Origin: Fibrobacteria bacterium
GTDB taxonomy: Bacteria > Fibrobacterota > Fibrobacteria > UBA11236
DNA: 64,000 nt
Assembly: GCA_025360005.1 (NCBI GenBank)
Contig: JANYDA010000063.1
Span: 1 to 64,000 of the forward strand
Reading direction: 5' to 3'
The position numbers and the translations under genes were made by a program. Below, piece after piece: positions 23,083 through 31,259 of the stretch. The notes beneath the pieces were generated by a model. The model saw only the letters and a program-made list of their open reading frames with translations. It was not told the origin of the DNA and searched no databases. How positions within the stretch are numbered: position 1 is the first letter of the stretch; each line of letters starts with the position of its first letter.

Positions 23083-25869
23083 ATGGATATTAAAGGGTAT
23101 AAAGGACAACTTCGGAATCCCATTCTTCCCCAAAACGGGCTTACCGAATCGAGCCACTCCGTCCAGTTCTATGAAAAGGACGAGTTCCTGATTTCCCAGC
23201 TTTCCCGGTACGTTTCCTCCGGGTTAACCTCCGGAGAGACCTGCCTGGTCATTGCCACGTCCGCACATGGGGCCGCGCTTCTGGAAGAGCTGGCGAAGAT
23301 CGGGTTGAATGTGGAAGCGCAGGTTGCAGAATCCCGATTGATCTTGAAAGATGCGGCCGATACCCTGGCGGCTTTTATGATCGGGGCCGCCCCGGATGAG
23401 GCCCTCTTCCGGAAAGCGCTACAATCGATTCTCACTCAGGCTTTGGCCCTGGACAAGCCCCTGCGAGCCTTCGGCGAGATGGTGGCCTTGCTCTGGGCGA
23501 GTGGCGAGGCGGACGCAGCCGTGGAGCTCGAGGGACTCTGGGAAAATATCCTCGCCGAAAAATCCATCCGGCTTCTTTGCGCTTATCCCCTGCAAGGCTT
23601 CAAGGACCCCTCCACCCTGGGACAATTCCTAAAGATGTGCGATCGCCATGCCCATATCCTGCCCTCGGAAGCGCTTTCCTCCCCGGATATGTCAGAAGGG
23701 GAAAAACTGCGGGCCATGGCCCTTCTGCAGCAGAACGCCGTCATGCTGCAGGCGCAGACCCTGGAGGCGGAGGCCGGCCTTATAGAATCCCGACAGTTGC
23801 ATGCCGCCCTCGAGGTCCTGAACAGGACCGGGGCCAGCCTGGTGGCGGAGCATGACCTGGATAAGATTTTACAGCTGGTGACGGACGGAGGCCGGGAAAT
23901 CACCCGTGCCGCGTTCGGTGCCTTCTTCTACAACGCGGTCAATGCCGAGGGTGAGGTCTTGTCGCTCTACACCTTGTCCGGTGCTCCCCGGGAGGCTTTT
24001 GCAGGATTCCCCTCACCGCGCAAGACGGGGATTTTCGGTCCTACCTTGGAGGGACGCGGACCGGTCCGTTACGATGACGTCACCCTGGCTCCGGAATTCG
24101 GTAAAATGGGTCCTCACCATGGCATGCCGAAAGGGCACCTTCCGGTCCGCAGTTATTTGGCCGTGTCCGTCATTTCGCGCACCGGCGCGGTGCTGGGCGC
24201 CCTTATCTACGGGCATCCGCAGCCGGGCGTCTTCAAGGAAAGGACGGAGCACCTCATTACCAATCTGGCTTCTCAAGCGGCCGTCGCCATCGACAATGCG
24301 AAACTCCAGACCGCCCTGCAAGAAGAGCTCAAACAGAGGCGACTGCATGAGAAGGAATCCCAGAAATATACGGCTATTATCCGCACCTCCAGCGACGCTA
24401 TCATCATCAAGGATCTCAATTCCACTGTCACGAGCTGGAACAAGGCCGCGGAGGCCATTTTCGGTTATCCGGCCGAGGAGATGATCGGGAAATCCATTAC
24501 CCTGCTTATCCCTTCCCATCTCCAGGACGAGGAGGGAATCATACTCGGCCGTATCCGGAACGGCGAAACCATAAATCATTATGAGACCATCCGCCAGAGG
24601 AAGGACGGAAAGCTCATTCAGATCTCCCTCACCGTTTCGCCCATTATGGACTCGTCCGGAATCATCGTGGGGGCCTCGAAGATCGCCCGGGACATCACGG
24701 GCATCAAGAACACCGAGGAACAGCTCAGGCAGAGCCAGAAGATGGAGGCCATCGGCCGCCTGGCAGGGGGCATCGCCCACGATTTCAATAACCTTCTCAC
24801 CTCCATCAACGGATTCACCGACATGGCCCTGGCCGAGGTAGGGAAAGAAGGCGAGGTTGCGGACTACCTGGCGGAGGTCCGGAAGTCCGGAGAGCGGGCT
24901 GCGGCCCTTACCCAACAGCTTCTCGCTTACAGCCGGAAGCAAATACTGTCCCCAAAACTCACGAACCTGAATGAAGTCGTCACGGACATGAACAGGATGT
25001 TGAGGCGGATCATCGGGGAGGACATCACCATCCGCACGACCCTCCATCCGAATCTGGGAACCGTCCGGGTGGATCCCACCCAGATCCAGCAGATCATCGT
25101 GAACTTGGCCATCAATGCCCGGGACGCCATGCCCGGGGGCGGGACTCTCTCCCTGGAAACCGCCAACGTTTTCATGGACGCCAATTTCGAGGCGCATCAT
25201 TTCGAAGCCCCGCCAGGGCCCTTTGTCATGCTTAGCGTCCGGGATACGGGAACGGGCATGAGTCCGGAAGTGAAGGCTCGCATATTCGAACCCTTCTTCA
25301 CGACCAAGGCGGTCGGCCAGGGAACGGGCCTGGGGCTATCGAGCGTGTTCGGCATCGTCAAGCAAAGCGGAGGCGGCATCACCTTTGAAAGCGAACTTGG
25401 GACGGGGACGACGTTCAGCGTCTTCTTTCCCCTGGTGGATTCCAAGGATAAGAAGGGCGATTCCGGTCTGAGGTCGGGCGGTTCGCCCCGTCCCTCCAAA
25501 GGCACCATCCTTCTGGCCGAAGACGAGGGCGCGGTTAGAAAGTTCCTGGCGGCTACCTTAAGGCGGGATGGGTACAATGTTCTGGAAGCTCCGGACGGCG
25601 CACTCGCCCTGGAGACAGGAAGGCATGCGGAAAAATTGAACGTGCTGTTGACGGATGTCGTGATGCCCGGCATGAATGGCGGCAAGCTGGCCGAGGAGTT
25701 GAAATCCATCCATCCCGGCCTCAAAGTCCTCTTCGTCTCCGGTTATACCCAGGACATAATCTCCATCGGCGTCCTGGAAGACAGGGATACGGCGTTTATC
25801 CAAAAGCCCTTCAACAGGGAGGACATCCTGGGGAAAATCTCCCAACTGATAGATACCCAGCCTAATTGA
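23083..25869 (+). CDS. Hybrid sensor histidine kinase (MEDS-GAF-PAS-HisKA-HATPase-REC)
   Basis: The 928-aa cytoplasmic protein has no membrane segment. Residues about 20-180 form a MEDS/DcmR-like sensory domain (HSVQFYEKDEFLISQLSRYV). A GAF domain follows (about 240-410), then a PAS domain (about 430-545, KYTAIIRTSSDAIIIKDLNS). The H-box is GGIAHDFNN with His566. The ATPase has the N-box NLAINARDAMPGG and the G-boxes RDTGTGMS and GQGTGLGLS. A C-terminal receiver carries the phosphoacceptor Asp858 (LLTDVVMPGMNG) and the conserved Lys in FIQKPF. The receiver at the C-terminus suggests phosphotransfer to a separate partner. The signal is unknown and no regulator gene adjoins. Confidence 0.95.
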   Translation: MDIKGYKGQLRNPILPQNGLTESSHSVQFYEKDEFLISQLSRYVSSGLTSGETCLVIATSAHGAALLEELAKIGLNVEAQVAESRLILKDAADTLAAFMIGAAPDEALFRKALQSILTQALALDKPLRAFGEMVALLWASGEADAAVELEGLWENILAEKSIRLLCAYPLQGFKDPSTLGQFLKMCDRHAHILPSEALSSPDMSEGEKLRAMALLQQNAVMLQAQTLEAEAGLIESRQLHAALEVLNRTGASLVAEHDLDKILQLVTDGGREITRAAFGAFFYNAVNAEGEVLSLYTLSGAPREAFAGFPSPRKTGIFGPTLEGRGPVRYDDVTLAPEFGKMGPHHGMPKGHLPVRSYLAVSVISRTGAVLGALIYGHPQPGVFKERTEHLITNLASQAAVAIDNAKLQTALQEELKQRRLHEKESQKYTAIIRTSSDAIIIKDLNSTVTSWNKAAEAIFGYPAEEMIGKSITLLIPSHLQDEEGIILGRIRNGETINHYETIRQRKDGKLIQISLTVSPIMDSSGIIVGASKIARDITGIKNTEEQLRQSQKMEAIGRLAGGIAHDFNNLLTSINGFTDMALAEVGKEGEVADYLAEVRKSGERAAALTQQLLAYSRKQILSPKLTNLNEVVTDMNRMLRRIIGEDITIRTTLHPNLGTVRVDPTQIQQIIVNLAINARDAMPGGGTLSLETANVFMDANFEAHHFEAPPGPFVMLSVRDTGTGMSPEVKARIFEPFFTTKAVGQGTGLGLSSVFGIVKQSGGGITFESELGTGTTFSVFFPLVDSKDKKGDSGLRSGGSPRPSKGTILLAEDEGAVRKFLAATLRRDGYNVLEAPDGALALETGRHAEKLNVLLTDVVMPGMNGGKLAEELKSIHPGLKVLFVSGYTQDIISIGVLEDRDTAFIQKPFNREDILGKISQLIDTQPN

Positions 25870-26193
25870 TGTAACTCGTAAGATAAAGAGCCCCTTCTTG
25901 ATACCCGATGCCGCGCCATGGATCCGATTCTGGAGTAACCATGGTGTTACCTAAACGGGGGATCCAGTTTATCCGGCGATTGTTTCTTGACCTAAATCAC
26001 CGCTTTCATATACATCCTCTCAATCCGTTACGCTTTCGTAATTTACTCAAATCATTTCGTACTTCCGCCGCCAAATCGAATTCAATTCTTTTGAAAGCGG
26101 GTTGCGAACGGATCCAGGTTCCCCGGGCACCCTTGGCCACTCTCACTTCGTAGCCCTGCAATTGCAGATGGGAAGCAATATGGCCCAATGAAA
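25870..26193. other. Intergenic region with a possible small minus-strand frame
   Basis: A 60-codon minus-strand frame (26188-26006) reads HLQLQGYEVRVAKGARGTW and RIEFDLAAEVRNDLSKLRKR. Its composition is protein-like, but start, family and function are unclear. It directly follows the TIGR02147/lipoprotein pair on the same strand. Nothing else is seen. Confidence 0.3.
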
Positions 26194-26916
26194 TCAGAAA
26201 ACAGCCAAACTATCGGCTTGGAAACAAGCCGGCAGCAACGCCTTCAGGCGTAAATAGGCCATTTGGTTTTCCGATTCATCAACGATAACATAGGGGTTAC
26301 CCTGGCTATCGTATCGGGTCCGCAGAACTCCGTCGCCGATTCCGGCCAGCCAACGGTTCAAATCGAAGATGACATCCAGGGAAACGCGGCCCGTGGAACA
26401 CCAAGGCTGCACGGTTGCGCTGTCGAAAAAAAGACGGAATTTCAAATCCGGCGGGAATTCGATTTGGAACCGGGTGGGTATTCCGCCGATATTTTTCGCC
26501 GTTTGGATATAACGCGGATTGTCGGGCAACGGAATGACGGAGGATTCGGGAAGGGCGAAGGAACCTTCCGGGGGATAGAGCAGCATATCCGCGCCTATCC
26601 AATTCGAAGATCGGATTAAAATCTGCGGCAAGGAAGAGGTATCCGCCGTCTTGGCGATATCCACTTGGCGACCATTGGGATATTCCCACAGCGTTTCTTC
26701 CAATTCACCGCGGCCCCGATAATGCACGTTCATGACGCGAAGGGCCATGTTGTAGGCAATGCTTTGGGTATCCGCGGACACCGTGCGAATGCGGATGGAA
26801 GCGACTATTTCCGGGTTGCCCACTTCGGTGCTGGCCAGGTTCATATCCCTGCATCCCTGCGTCCCCAGTAGGAGAATCAGGAAGGCCCTGGCCACGTGCA
26901 CGGTGATTTTACCCAT
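26194..26916 (-). CDS. Lipoprotein partner of a TIGR02147-family regulator
   Basis: The 240-aa product has a hydrophobic leader with a lipobox-like end (LLLGTQGC, Cys22). The mature part is beta-rich (ASIRIRTVSADTQSIAYNMALRVMN, WIGADMLLYPPEGSF, RFQIEFPPDLKFRLFFDSA) with two Cys. It overlaps the 3' end of the TIGR02147 gene by 8 nt, so the two are co-translated. In Fibrobacter, TIGR02147 genes are commonly followed by a secreted or lipoprotein gene; that pairing is family knowledge. No enzymatic motif is visible. It is probably exported to the cell envelope. Confidence 0.7.
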   Translation of the reverse strand: MGKITVHVARAFLILLLGTQGCRDMNLASTEVGNPEIVASIRIRTVSADTQSIAYNMALRVMNVHYRGRGELEETLWEYPNGRQVDIAKTADTSSLPQILIRSSNWIGADMLLYPPEGSFALPESSVIPLPDNPRYIQTAKNIGGIPTRFQIEFPPDLKFRLFFDSATVQPWCSTGRVSLDVIFDLNRWLAGIGDGVLRTRYDSQGNPYVIVDESENQMAYLRLKALLPACFQADSLAVF

Positions 26917-27766
26917 TTTCGGAAATCAAAGGGAACAGCTGGATGTTGACCTGGACGATATCCTCCGCGTTTCCCGAGTCCGTGGTGAAGTTCAACAATT
27001 CCTTCCGCATCAATTGGATCTGTTCTTTGATCTTGGGAAAATCCTTTTTGTGGATCGCCAGGGTCAAAGAGGAAATATCCCTGCGATGGGAAGGCTCCTT
27101 GTCCAAAGCCTCCATCCCCTTCTGCATCAGTTGGCGATGGTAATTCTTGACAAGATGCGAGCGAACCTCATCGGCCGTGGTGATGATCACGTCAGCCTGA
27201 ATGTATCCGTTCGCGGTCCTTTTCAAAAGCCCGAGGGAGCACAACAGATGCAAAGATTCCTTGGCTTCCTGGGCCGTGAAAGGGATTCCCAATTTGGAGC
27301 CTATCCAATCGGCATTGGGCCGGAAGGTTTTCAAGGCGGTCAGTTCACGGATTACGATATTCCGCCAGTCAGAGAAAAGCTGCAATTGCGCTTCATCCAT
27401 TTTGCGGAGGCCTAAACGGGTCCTTACCTTCAGGATTTTTTGATAGTATCCGTTTCGCTCCACGGTTGCGGAGGACTGGTTGAAGAATACCAGGTTTCCG
27501 AAGAATTCGGCCTTCTGTCCCTTGAGCTCCAAACCCACCAGAAAGCGGGAAATTGTTTTTTGGCTCAAATTACGTTTGCCGTCAATCACCATCTTCAAAT
27601 GGCTCGCGCTTTTCAATCCGGCTTTCTTTGCGAAAAACCGATAGGAAAAAATGACTTGCCGGCTTTTTTGATACTCGTAGAAATCCTTTAGAAAGGTTCT
27701 GTAATTCGTGTAATGGAATACGTTGGGTTCGGAGGATGAGTAGATATCGGCCTCGAAGACGGAGAC
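26909..27766 (-). CDS. TIGR02147-family protein (Fibrobacter-type regulator), start codon unclear
   Basis: The sequence matches the TIGR02147 family from its start: FHYTNYRTFLKDFY, IFSYRFFAKKAGLKSASHLKM, VIDGKRNLSQKTISRFLVGL, KAEFFGNLVFFNQ, then a C-terminal half with RRDISSLTLAIHKKDF. The N-terminal half is HTH-like, so a DNA-binding role is likely. The frame is open up to about 27893 but has no ATG, GTG or TTG before the conserved start; the first TTG (27616) would delete the conserved first 40 residues. The end given here is the start of the plausible region, not a proven start. The lipoprotein gene overlaps its 3' end. Confidence 0.75.
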   Translation of the reverse strand, partial: VSVFEADIYSSSEPNVFHYTNYRTFLKDFYEYQKSRQVIFSYRFFAKKAGLKSASHLKMVIDGKRNLSQKTISRFLVGLELKGQKAEFFGNLVFFNQSSATVERNGYYQKILKVRTRLGLRKMDEAQLQLFSDWRNIVIRELTALKTFRPNADWIGSKLGIPFTAQEAKESLHLLCSLGLLKRTANGYIQADVIITTADEVRSHLVKNYHRQLMQKGMEALDKEPSHRRDISSLTLAIHKKDFPKIKEQIQLMRKELLNFTTDSGNAEDIVQVNIQLFPLISENG

Positions 27767-27929
27767 TCCAAAAGGATAAGTCCCGCACCTGCTCCCGGCA
27801 AGACGCCGCCTTGCATTGGCGTTTACAAAAGTATACGGATAGTGAGTCCCGCCCGATAGGACATCCCCGCCGCGAAAGGAATTTTTAAGCCATCAAGAAG
27901 GGGCATTCCCTTCCCAACAGGAGAAAAAC

Positions 27930-29009
27930 ATGCTCTCTAAAAAGGCGGATGGATCATTGTTCATGCGCGGGTTGTTCGGCGCTTCCGTTCTCATGGTTTC
28001 CGGTTGCATGAGCACCGATAATTCCAAAACCTCCAATGGTTTCCAACAGGTCAATCTGGTATCGGACACGGCCGGCTTTTCCGCCAAGAACCTGGACCCG
28101 GATCTTCTCAACGCTTGGGGAATCGCGGTAGGCTCCGGAGGAACTTTCTGGATATCCGACAATCATTCCGGAAAATCCACCTTGTACGACCTTAACGGAA
28201 ACACGCAAGGGGCCCCGGTTTCCATACCCGCGGGCAAGGATTCCGTCGGATCGCCTACGGGCGCCGTTTTCAACGCCACTTCCGATTTTCAAATGCCGGA
28301 TGGGAGCGGCAAGGCGCTTTTCATTTTCGCCGGAGAAGATGGATCCCTATCGGCGTGGAATACCGGGGCCGCGGCGAAAATCGTCGTGGACCGTTCCGAC
28401 TCCGACGCCGTATATAAGGGCTTGGCCTTGGCCGCCGATAACGGGAAGAATTTCCTCTACGCAGCCAATTTCAAAGGCCGCGCCGTGGACGTTTTCGACG
28501 CAAGCTTCCACCGTGACCTTACCAAGGCTTTCCGCGATTCGACTTTGCCGGCGGATTATGGTCCTTTCAACATCGCCTCCATCGGAGCGAACCTTTTCGT
28601 CGCTTATGCGAAACTCAATCCCCCCGATAACCATGACGATCAGGCTGGGGCGGGAAACGGTTTCATCAACGAGTTCAAAACCGACGGAACGCTGATCAGG
28701 CGCTTTCTTTCGGGCGGAGAACTCAATTCCCCATGGGCGATGGTTTCCATTCCCGGCATGTTCGGCCCGTTCCTGGACGGAATCTTCGTGGGCAATTTCG
28801 GGGACGGCCTTATTCACGTTTATGATGGGCAGGGGAAATTGCTTGGCCAAGTGCAGGACGCGGGGGGCCGCGCCATCGGCAACCAGGGATTGTGGGGCTT
28901 ATACTATTCCAGCGTTGCCGTTTATGGCGGCACTACCAGGAAGCTTTTTTTCACGGCCGGTCCGGACGAGGAAAGCCACGGAGTGTTCGGCTATTTGGCG
29001 CCGCAATAG
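27930..29009 (+). CDS. TIGR03118-family beta-propeller lipoprotein
   Basis: The 359-aa protein starts at an ATG with AGGAG 6 nt upstream. The leader ends in LMVSGC, a lipobox. The body matches the TIGR03118 family: QVNLVSDTAGFSAKNLDPDL and NAWGIAV, GTFWISDNHSGKSTLYD, GLALAADNGKNFLYAANFKG, FGPFLDGIFVGNFGDG, then NQGLWGLYYSS. The family is predicted to fold as a beta-propeller and has no assigned reaction. It is probably surface- or periplasm-exposed. Neighbours give no operon context. Confidence 0.85.
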   Translation: MLSKKADGSLFMRGLFGASVLMVSGCMSTDNSKTSNGFQQVNLVSDTAGFSAKNLDPDLLNAWGIAVGSGGTFWISDNHSGKSTLYDLNGNTQGAPVSIPAGKDSVGSPTGAVFNATSDFQMPDGSGKALFIFAGEDGSLSAWNTGAAAKIVVDRSDSDAVYKGLALAADNGKNFLYAANFKGRAVDVFDASFHRDLTKAFRDSTLPADYGPFNIASIGANLFVAYAKLNPPDNHDDQAGAGNGFINEFKTDGTLIRRFLSGGELNSPWAMVSIPGMFGPFLDGIFVGNFGDGLIHVYDGQGKLLGQVQDAGGRAIGNQGLWGLYYSSVAVYGGTTRKLFFTAGPDEESHGVFGYLAPQ

Positions 29010-29063
29010 AACGATCCTCCTCTTGGCCGGGGCGCTGGGCTGTTTATCCCGGGCCGACTGAGT

Positions 29064-30269
29064 TCACTTCTTCAGGGTGAACAAGGTGTCGGCCTGGGGC
29101 GCCGTCAGTACTACCAAATCCTTGTATTGCACCTCGGACGCGCCGGCGTGGATTTGCAACCCGATGGGCCCGCGTTTCAGACGGGCCGGATTCTTATCGG
29201 TGTAATTGACCACGGCTACGCCATTGACTGCCATGCGGATGGTTCCTTTTCCGATATCCGCGAGGATTTCGGCATGGTTCCAAACGTCATCGGGGAAACT
29301 CGGCTTCGGTTCCGGAAGCCCGGCGTTGAGTCCGCCGGCCGAATAGTCCCACATCCAATTATGCGGGGGCATGACGTCGATGCAGTTTCCGTATCCCCAA
29401 TCGTTGACCTTGGTGGGGCGGCTGCCCCAGAAGCAGATTCCCAGATGCTGGGACTTGGAAGGGAGGCGGGATGAGACCACCAGCCGGAAGCTGCCGAAGT
29501 CGTCCTTGGAAATGGCCAATTGGCCTCCGTTGGTCGCCTTGCCGTCGATGGCATCGTCCTTGATGGACCAGATGGCGGGATTCGCGCTCCAACCCTTCAG
29601 GGTAGCGCCGTCGAAGAGGATGGAGTCTCCGACCGATGCCAGGTACACGGCCAAGCCGATGCGGTCCGCGAGGGTCGGGGATAGGGTAACCGGGCGGTAA
29701 CCCTGGCGGGAGACCGCGATGCCGGCCGGGTCGGCCGCGCTCTTCCCCAGACCTGCCGCCTCGCGCCGGGGCGGATCCAAGGGCTTCAGGGAAAATGCCT
29801 CCCCTGCGCTCATCACCATCCAAGCCCGCGAGAATCCCGGGGCGCGAATGCGCAGGATGCCCATGCCCGCTCCCAATGATGCCGGCAGGCCCGGGTCGAT
29901 TTCCCCGTTGGCGGATATCCGCTTGGGTCCCTCCGCGAGATCGCCGCCGATCCTGAACCACTCCCGTGTGGCCATAGTGCCTTCCGGCGCCGATAGGATC
30001 AGCTTTCCGCCGCGTAAAACCGGGGATGTTCGCGAGGACGCATAGGAGGCGGGGAATGCCGAAACCGTGGCTTCGGTGAGTTTATAGGAGCCGTCCATTC
30101 CCGTCGCCACGCAGCCCTCGCCGGGAGGAGTGAGGCATACCTGGGCCGCAACGATCGGCGCCGCGAACTTGTCGAAAACCTTTCCGGAAAATTCATAGGC
30201 TCGCGATTCCGGGGCGAGCGAAAACAACGCCGCGACGCTTATGGCCGCCCGCTTCCATCCTCTATCCAT
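29064..30269 (-). CDS. Secreted DUF1080 (3-keto-disaccharide hydrolase-like) protein with regulatory-like N-terminal domain
   Basis: I use the ATG at 30269 (AGAGG just upstream), which gives a signal peptide ending near SRAYEFSG. Residues about 30-95 are a CarboxypepD_reg-like beta-sandwich (GKVFDKFAAPIVAAQVCLTP). A short MG-rich linker leads to the C-terminal DUF1080 domain (about 215-395): SILFDGATLKGWSAN, DDAIDGKAT, GICFWGSRPTKVNDWGYG, WNHAEILADIGKGTIRMAVNG, GPIGLQIHAG. DUF1080 domains have a concanavalin-like fold, and some members act on 3-keto-glycosides. The substrate here is unknown. Confidence 0.85.
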   Translation of the reverse strand: MDRGWKRAAISVAALFSLAPESRAYEFSGKVFDKFAAPIVAAQVCLTPPGEGCVATGMDGSYKLTEATVSAFPASYASSRTSPVLRGGKLILSAPEGTMATREWFRIGGDLAEGPKRISANGEIDPGLPASLGAGMGILRIRAPGFSRAWMVMSAGEAFSLKPLDPPRREAAGLGKSAADPAGIAVSRQGYRPVTLSPTLADRIGLAVYLASVGDSILFDGATLKGWSANPAIWSIKDDAIDGKATNGGQLAISKDDFGSFRLVVSSRLPSKSQHLGICFWGSRPTKVNDWGYGNCIDVMPPHNWMWDYSAGGLNAGLPEPKPSFPDDVWNHAEILADIGKGTIRMAVNGVAVVNYTDKNPARLKRGPIGLQIHAGASEVQYKDLVVLTAPQADTLFTLKK

Positions 30270-30718
30270 TTTGCCTCTGACTAACGGCATCGAAATACCC
30301 CGGGGTTGAAGTTTACAAAGCGAGGGAAGTCTGATCGCCCCCCTGCATGTTCAACAAAGGCTTCGACGTAGACTTAGAGCTTCCGCCTGCGACCCCGGAC
30401 GGGACCAGAAAAAGAGGAACCGCCAAAAATGGGTCGAACGGCAGAGATGTTACTTCGCAGTTTAAGCCCAATAGGCTTAATCGAAACCATGCCCATCCGG
30501 GATTCCGTTGGCATTTTGCCAGCGTAGACAAAAGCCGATGGCGCCGACCGGCGGAAGACACGGCAAGGCGAAGCTACCCCGGGAGATGTACTATTTATCC
30601 CGGCCCTTGGAATCGGGTCAGCCGGGAATCCTACATGACCGTTTCCGAACGACATGCCGTCCGCAGAAGCATGGCCGGATCCATCCTTGCAGGCGGCGCC
30701 ATCCTTAAGGTTAGGCTC
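30270..30718. other. Intergenic region between divergent genes
   Basis: The downstream lipoprotein frame stays open back to 30347, but a signal peptide and an AAGGTTAGG ribosome-binding site put its start at 30719. I see no gene, strong promoter or repeat in this stretch. Confidence 0.4.
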
Positions 30719-31252
30719 ATGCTTCACCGACGCGGCTTCATGGGCATGGTTCTATCGGTCGCTCTGGCCGCCCTTTGCGGGTCCTGCGCCACGGACGCGG
30801 GCGATTCCGCCCCGGATGGCAATCCGCTGCGGGCCGACTCCATCACCTTGGATTTATTCTCCCTGAATGCCGTCTTGCGCACCCGCAACAATGCGGGCGA
30901 GTTGACTCCTTTGGGGAATTCCCTGCGGATGGATTTCGATTCCACCGTTACCGTGGGGGAGCAAGTGGTGATCCGTACGGAAAAAAGGGTGAGGACCTAC
31001 GCGGCGTATTTCCTCCATGAGCATGACATCCATTGCGATGGCGTGTATCAGGGCGATGCGGCGCTGCTCATCCTGTTCGACGACAGCATGCCGGGAAAAT
31101 GCCGGGACACGGTGCTTGCCGATGTTCCGGCTTATCCTTACCGGACGCCCGTGGCGGTGAACTTCCTGGAGGGAAAGGGTTTCTGGATCGGTGCGGGGCA
31201 GGTGGAGTTCGCGCGCGGGAAATTGGAAATCCTTTTCGATTATTTCCCCTGA
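30719..31252 (+). CDS. Small lipoprotein of unknown function
   Basis: From the ATG at 30719 the 177-aa product has the leader MLHRRGFMGMVLSVALAALC and a lipobox GSC. The mature domain is beta-rich (ADSITLDLFSLNAVLRTRNN, EQVVIRTEKRVRTYAAYFLH) and has two Cys (HCDGVY, GKCRDT) that could pair. Its end (GQVEFARGKLEILFDYF) lies 7 bp from the end of treY, convergent. No family recognised. Probably exported. Confidence 0.65.
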   Translation: MLHRRGFMGMVLSVALAALCGSCATDAGDSAPDGNPLRADSITLDLFSLNAVLRTRNNAGELTPLGNSLRMDFDSTVTVGEQVVIRTEKRVRTYAAYFLHEHDIHCDGVYQGDAALLILFDDSMPGKCRDTVLADVPAYPYRTPVAVNFLEGKGFWIGAGQVEFARGKLEILFDYFP

Positions 31253-31259
31253 GCGGGGA

